A stretch of 64,000 nucleotides of DNA, from the NCBI GenBank assembly GCA_964242945.1, contig CAXTCF010000003.1, positions 1 to 64,000 of the forward strand, read 5' to 3'. Source of the DNA: Mesorhizobium_B sp964242945. Its GTDB lineage: Bacteria; Pseudomonadota; Alphaproteobacteria; Rhizobiales; Rhizobiaceae. Numbering within the stretch: the stretch's first letter is position 1; each line of letters begins with the position of its first letter. Under the pieces are notes generated by a model that saw nothing but the letters and a program-made list of their open reading frames with translations, was not told the DNA's origin and ran no database searches. Of the stretch, positions 60,101-64,000 are shown piece after piece. A program made the translations under genes and the position numbers.

Positions 60101-61068
60101 CGCCGGCGTTGTCCCGGAGGTAAAGACCGTATTGCGCCAAGCTCGTGCCGGTCTGACCGGGCCCAAGCGTGAAGATGTAAGTCATGCCTTTGACGAGGCT
60201 GATCGCAAACGCATCCGTATCGCCGATCGTTTCGATGCTGCCGCTGGCTGAACTGTTCGGCGAAAGCGAACCCACTGGGTCGCCATAGCCGCCCGCGTCA
60301 TTGTAGGTGTCGGCATAGTCGTCATCGATGCCGGCCGTCGAAGCGAGCTTGTAGGTGCCGGTCTGGCTGCTGAAGCTGGCGTTGGCGTAGAGGTAGTAGG
60401 TGCCTGTCGCGGTGGCCTTGAACTGGATGGTGGCGGGATCGGTTGTGCCACTGCCGCTGGCGCTGGTGATGCTGCCGCCGGCGCTGTCCCTGAGATAGAG
60501 GCCGTACTGCGCCAAGCTCGCGCCGGTCTGACCGGGCCCAAGCGTGAACGTGTAGGTCATGCCTTTGACGAGGCTGATCGCAAACGCATCCGTGTCGCCG
60601 ATCGTCTCGATGCTGCCGCTGACCGAACTGTTCGGTGAGAGCGAGCCCACTGGGTCGCCATAGCCGCCCGCGTCGTTGTAGGTGTCGGCGAAATCGTCGT
60701 CGATGCCGGCCGTCGAGGACACCGTGTAAGTGCCGGTCTGGCCGCTGAAGCTCGCATTGGCGTAAAGATAATAAGCGCCGGTCGTGGTGGCCTTGAACTG
60801 GATGGTGGCGGGATCGGTTGTGCCGCTGGAGCCGGAGCAGGGGTTGGTGGCGCCCCCGAAGTNNNNNNNNNNNNNNGAGGCCGTACTGCGACAGCGATGC
60901 GCCGGTCTGGCCTGCACCAAGCCTGAACGTATAGGTCATGCCCTTCACGAGCGAGAAGCGGAAGGCATCCACGTCGCCCGCAATTTCGATAGTTCCCGAA
61001 ATGGAATTGCCCGGTGTTACGCTCGGCACATTCGCGTCGTTGTAGGAATTGCCATAGTCGTCGGCCAT
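57178..61068 (-). CDS. giant PPC-repeat secreted-type protein (gene interrupted by two N-gaps)
   Basis: About ten tandem pre-peptidase C-terminal (PPC)-like beta-sandwich units of roughly 100-120 residues, each with DDYAD.(Y/W)ND, GS(I/V)ET.GD.DAF.I.L..GMTYTF and (Y/F)YLYANASF. Units 2-6 are close copies; the last four (GDLDVFAVTLAAGTSYTF, YRNTFNG type) are more diverged. There is no Sec signal; the start is MADDYGNSYND, and the C-terminus (YTLSIFDLA) ends in an Asp followed by hydrophobics, as in type I secretion substrates. The nominal frame shifts at both gaps. A surface or extracellular role is inferred. Confidence 0.8.
57705..57804. other. 100-N scaffold gap
   Basis: Exactly 100 unknown bases. 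The 55 bases before it (57650-57704) are identical to the 55 after it (57805-57859). Collapsing this overlap removes 155 positions and joins the two halves of the PPC gene in frame, so the contigs probably overlap. Confidence 0.95.
60863..60876. other. 14-N gap in PPC gene
   Basis: Fourteen unknown bases within repeat unit 1/2 of the PPC gene. Aligning with sister units suggests that thirteen bases, not fourteen, would keep the frame. Confidence 0.9.
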
Positions 61069-61380
61069 CGCCCTGCCCTCCCCGCCGCGATGCGGCCACC
61101 CCAATCAGCGCCAAGCCCCAGGCGCACGGTTTTGCCCAAAATCCGAGCATCATTGCGCAATTAGGCTGCGATCATGACGTAACGTGAATTTAATGTCTAT
61201 TGTGACTGGAAAATTTCAACCAGTGATACAACAGACAAAGCGCGGAGGTTAATCGCGCTTTGGCCGGTCATGCCCGGCAGCAGTCGCCGACGCGCCTGAG
61301 CCAGATCGGAACCAGCCGGGGTGGACGGATCCAACCGGCGGATGGCAGTTCATGCCGATGCTTGGCGAGCAAGGAAGTAT
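61069..61380. other. 312-bp intergenic region upstream of the PPC gene
   Basis: AT-rich by local standards around 61145-61235, as expected for a promoter of the minus-strand PPC gene. It also contains the hairpin listed at 61237-61261. No ORF with coding character was found. Confidence 0.5.
61237..61261 (-). terminator. candidate terminator hairpin downstream of tRNA-Lys
   Basis: AAAGCGCG and CGCGCTTT form a perfect 8-bp stem around a 9-nt loop, 120 bp beyond the tRNA 3' end in the direction of transcription. The tail (GTCTGTTGT on the minus strand) is only mildly T-rich. Confidence 0.45.
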
Positions 61381-61456
<76 letters not shown>

Positions 61457-61566
61457 GCGCGTCCCGAAAAGGGGACGTCGATGAGCGGGCATATAAAGCC
61501 GGGTTCCAGCCGTGTCCAGCCCTGCCGGCGCCGTTTCCCGACGCTTTGCGGGAGACTGGAGGCCGA

Positions 61567-62295
61567 TCAGTCGAAGGCTTGGCGCGCTCGGCCAAGGTGC
61601 CAGCGGACCAGTCCCGCCATATGCGGCATCAGGCCGTCCGGAAGGTCGTCCGCGCTGCGGATGATCACGGGCCCTGCGATCTCCGGGTCGGCCTCGCGCG
61701 CGGCGAAGCCGGCGATCCCCGCTGCGATGGTTTCTGCCGGTTCGGGCAGGAAGTAGCGGCGGAAGATCGCTGTACCCGCAACGTCGGACCAGATGTGGAA
61801 GCCCGGTTCGCAGCGTGCGCCCGCAAGATCGATGCCGGTCTCCTCCCGCACCTCGCGCTCCATGTTGAAGGGCAGGTCCACCTGGCCATCGCGGAAGTCG
61901 CAACGCTCGAACGAGCCCGCGGCAAAGTAGATACGGCCGGCATTGACCGTGTGGCCGCCCATCCGGATGGCAACCAGCGCGTTGTCCGACGAGACCAGCG
62001 CGGCATGGGCGAAGGCGTGATCCGCCGAAGGGAGCGGGCGCAGCCGGCGCCAGAGAAGGAAGGCGGAGTAACGCACGAGATGGCAGGCCCCTTCGAGCCG
62101 CCGCGCGGAGTAACGCAGATGCGAAAGCAGCATCACTTCGCCGTCGAACAGCGCCGGCTTTTCCGCCCGCTCCCGCTGCCAGTTCGCGGCGATCGCCGCT
62201 GCGTTCTCTTCCGCGAAGGGGTGCGGCCCGGGCTGAAGGCGGATGTCCACCGCATCGACCGGCAGGATGAGCCCACGCGGGATATCGAACGGCAT
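61567..62295 (-). CDS. NUDIX hydrolase
   Basis: This 242-aa protein has a Nudix box in its middle: the Gly of AAGSFERCDF with downstream MEREVREETGIDL, giving the REVREETGI core that binds metal and the pyrophosphate. The ~90-residue N-terminal extension (PRGLILPVDAVDIRL, ARRLEGACHLVRYSAFLLW) is uncharacterised. Substrate unknown. It is 6 bp after the EEP-family gene and likely co-transcribed. Confidence 0.87.
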   Translation of the reverse strand: MPFDIPRGLILPVDAVDIRLQPGPHPFAEENAAAIAANWQRERAEKPALFDGEVMLLSHLRYSARRLEGACHLVRYSAFLLWRRLRPLPSADHAFAHAALVSSDNALVAIRMGGHTVNAGRIYFAAGSFERCDFRDGQVDLPFNMEREVREETGIDLAGARCEPGFHIWSDVAGTAIFRRYFLPEPAETIAAGIAGFAAREADPEIAGPVIIRSADDLPDGLMPHMAGLVRWHLGRARQAFD

Positions 62296-62301
62296 CGGCG
62301 A

Positions 62302-63405
62302 TCAGCCCAAAGACAGGGTGATGGCGACCGGACAGTGATCGGAGGCCTTGGGCCGGTCCCAACCGGCGCGGGGCAAGCGCGGCACCTCCTGCCCCGGCGG
62401 AAAAGGCGTGCGCCAGGGCTGCCCGGACCGCACGATATCCGGCACGGCGTCTGCGTTCTTGGCCGCCAAGCCCGGCGAAAGGAGGATGTAATCCAGCTGG
62501 CACAAATGGCGTTCGCCGGGGCCTCGCGTATGAAACAGCGTCCATCGGTCGTTTACGGGGCGGCGCTCTACAGCGTTCACCGCAAAACCGTCCGCCAGCC
62601 AGACGTTCAAAGCGGACTGCGCCTCCGCGATAGGTTGGAACGTGTAGTTCCCGATGTCGCCGCCGCCTACCAAGACACGCTCGCGGTAATCGTTGCAGTC
62701 GCCGCAGATCGCCCAATCGGCATGCGCGACATCTCCACCGAAGCGCTGCTCCACCAGCAGCCGGACGGCTTTGGCTTCCGCCGTGCGCAGCGGCATGGAA
62801 GCCTCCCGGCCGTCCGCGCCGCGTCCCGCCATGGATTTAAGGTGCAGCAGAAAGAGCGTCAGCGGCTTGCCGCCGACCTTCAGGTCCACGACGAAGCAGT
62901 CGCGGCGGAAGATGCGCTCTTTCGGCCCGAAGCCGGCCGCCGCCAGTTCGGGCGTGTGCAGGCCCAACTCGGCAAAGGTAAGCTCCGCGTGGCTGCGCAT
63001 TTCTACAACTTCGATCGGCTCGCCATCGGCTGTCGCGTCGCGCAGCATCAAGGCCACGTCGATGCCGCGAACGTCATTGCCGGTCGAGACGAGCTTGCGG
63101 CGATAGCCCCGCCCGATCATCTTGTAGAGATAATTGTATTCGAAGGCGCCGAGGGCTGCCTCGTCGTCCACTTCCTGGAGGCAGACGATGTCGCCCTGCG
63201 TTGCGGCGAGCGCCAGCGCCGTCAGCTGCCGGTTGTCGTCCGTTTGCGCGACGGCCCTGGCGCTTTCCAGCTCACGAAACTGTGCTTCGTCTCCGATGGA
63301 GTAGAGGGAAAGCGAGCGATCAAGGTTCATCCGGTTGTGAAAGCCGGAAAAATCGAAGCGGCGGAGGAGGTTCTCCACATTGAAGGTCGCAAGGCGGAAG
63401 GGCAT
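62302..63405 (-). CDS. endonuclease/exonuclease/phosphatase family protein
   Basis: This 367-aa EEP-fold protein has LATFNVENLLRRFD, DIVCLQEVDDE (metal Glu), a LFLLHLKSM strand, ICGDCNDYRERV (Asp-x-Asn) and KASDHCPVAITL (catalytic Asp-His). This is the DNase I/phosphatase active-site set. ATG 63405 starts the fold; 12 additional upstream codons are open. Nucleic acid or phospholipid substrates are both possible. Confidence 0.88.
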   Translation of the reverse strand: MPFRLATFNVENLLRRFDFSGFHNRMNLDRSLSLYSIGDEAQFRELESARAVAQTDDNRQLTALALAATQGDIVCLQEVDDEAALGAFEYNYLYKMIGRGYRRKLVSTGNDVRGIDVALMLRDATADGEPIEVVEMRSHAELTFAELGLHTPELAAAGFGPKERIFRRDCFVVDLKVGGKPLTLFLLHLKSMAGRGADGREASMPLRTAEAKAVRLLVEQRFGGDVAHADWAICGDCNDYRERVLVGGGDIGNYTFQPIAEAQSALNVWLADGFAVNAVERRPVNDRWTLFHTRGPGERHLCQLDYILLSPGLAAKNADAVPDIVRSGQPWRTPFPPGQEVPRLPRAGWDRPKASDHCPVAITLSLG

Positions 63406-63572
63406 CGCGGCTTCTTTGCCCCGACACCCCGGCGAAAACAAGCGCTTCTCTACAACCCGCCGATGAACGAATGGGAACGATTCGGTTCAGCGTCCGTTCA
63501 GGACGCAGGTTTCATTCCGGTTCCTGTTTGGTTCCAAATCGCTGGAACCGGATGTTTCGGGAGAACAAGAAG

Positions 63573-64000
63573 ATGAAGACCGGACTTTTTTCCACCGCGC
63601 GGCGATGGGCTGCTGCTCTCGGCATGGCCGCGGCCGTGACCGCGCCGACGCTTTCTACCCAGGCTCTTGCCGCGCCGTTCGTACCGCTAGCCCAGGCTAG
63701 CGTTCCCGCCGCACCTGAGGCTGGTGTGGTGCAGGTTCGTGATCACAGCAACGGCCGGCGCTACTATCGCCACGGCGGTTGGGATCGCGGCCGCTACTAC
63801 CGTCACCGGCACCACCGCAATGACGGCCTGGCGCTCGGCCTTGGTCTCGGCATCGGTTTGCCGCTTGCCTACCTCGCCACACGGCCATCCTACAATTATG
63901 CTCCTTATGGCTATGACGACGGCTACTATGTGCGCCGCGTGCCGCGCCCGGTTTACCAGGGCTACGGCAATCGCCACGTGAGCTGGTGCTACAATCGCTA
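63573..64000 (+). CDS. BA14K-family-like secreted protein (truncated by window edge)
   Basis: Signal peptide (MKTGLFSTARRWAAALGMAA..LSTQALA) followed by an Arg/Tyr/His/Gly-rich region (RRYYRHGGWDRGRYYRHRHH), a short hydrophobic stretch (LALGLGLGIGLPLAYLA) and HVSWCYNR, the start of the BA14K (lectin-like immunoreactive) C-terminal motif. The stop lies beyond the window. ATG 63573 follows GGGAGAA. BA14K proteins are envelope proteins of Hyphomicrobiales. Confidence 0.8.
   Translation, partial: MKTGLFSTARRWAAALGMAAAVTAPTLSTQALAAPFVPLAQASVPAAPEAGVVQVRDHSNGRRYYRHGGWDRGRYYRHRHHRNDGLALGLGLGIGLPLAYLATRPSYNYAPYGYDDGYYVRRVPRPVYQGYGNRHVSWCYNR

Noticed and set aside
57800..60900. Tandem repeats considered as a CRISPR array or satellite DNA
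   Set aside because: Units are hundreds of bases long, stay in one reading frame and encode conserved beta-sandwich motifs, so they are protein-domain repeats.

Overview
This 64 kb window is GC-rich, densely packed bacterial chromosome. It looks like a member of the Hyphomicrobiales (Rhizobiales), most likely Phyllobacteriaceae / Mesorhizobium-like. The grounds are the gene content (DUF1127 small proteins beside a LysR regulator, a BA14K-type protein, several dimethylglycine-dehydrogenase-like FAD-GcvT fusions, heterotetrameric sarcosine oxidase, urease with rhizobial-style interposed genes) and a long intergenic palindrome of rhizobial type. It is draft sequence: there are two N-runs inside one repetitive gene and a corrupted duplication inside soxB.

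Layout. 0-4.5 kb: the end of an unidentified gene, a Uma2-type nuclease gene, a corrinoid-activation (ASKHA/2Fe-2S) protein, a small methyltransferase and pyridoxal kinase. 4.6-6.5 kb: a LysR regulator flanked by two 54-aa DUF1127 genes, then a 46-aa orphan gene. 6.6-14.5 kb: a glyoxalase-like protein, a GlxA-type AraC regulator, an SDR, a vWA-domain secreted protein, an unknown membrane protein, an FAD-GcvT dehydrogenase and a YqaA-type membrane protein. 14.5-20.3 kb: a minus-strand five-gene operon (HAD-UbiA fusion, ArnE-like small EamA protein, extended SDR, class III aminotransferase, polytopic membrane protein) that reads like a polyprenyl-phosphate-linked amino-sugar pathway. 20.5-23.4 kb: a small secreted protein and a DUF3772 mechanosensitive channel. 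23.5-36.1 kb: N-methyl amino acid catabolism (soxBDAG, an alpha/beta hydrolase, two more FAD-GcvT dehydrogenases, an aminotransferase).

36.1-51.3 kb: a minus-strand NMT1-type ABC importer with a CodA-like amidohydrolase and two flavoenzymes. It is divergent from RidA, creatininase and a complete urease operon (ureD A B C E F G), into which an HD hydrolase, an LprI-like protein, a GT2 glycosyltransferase and a degenerate HD-like protein are interposed with start/stop overlaps. 51.3-53.7 kb: a lipoprotein, an aldehyde dehydrogenase and a small membrane protein. 53.7-57.1 kb: modABC with a ModE-like regulator and a divergent molbindin, sharing a recognisable ModE box. 57.2-61.1 kb: a giant PPC-repeat protein. 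61.4-64 kb: tRNA-Lys(CTT), a NUDIX protein, an endonuclease/exonuclease/phosphatase-family protein and a truncated BA14K-like protein.

The recurring theme is one-carbon and nitrogen salvage. Demethylating flavoenzymes feed methylene-tetrahydrofolate, a corrinoid activator sits at one end, and a heterocycle/creatinine-type uptake and hydrolysis module runs directly into urease. The most novel-looking unit is the HAD-UbiA operon. Functions are assigned from motifs read by eye; no database search was run.
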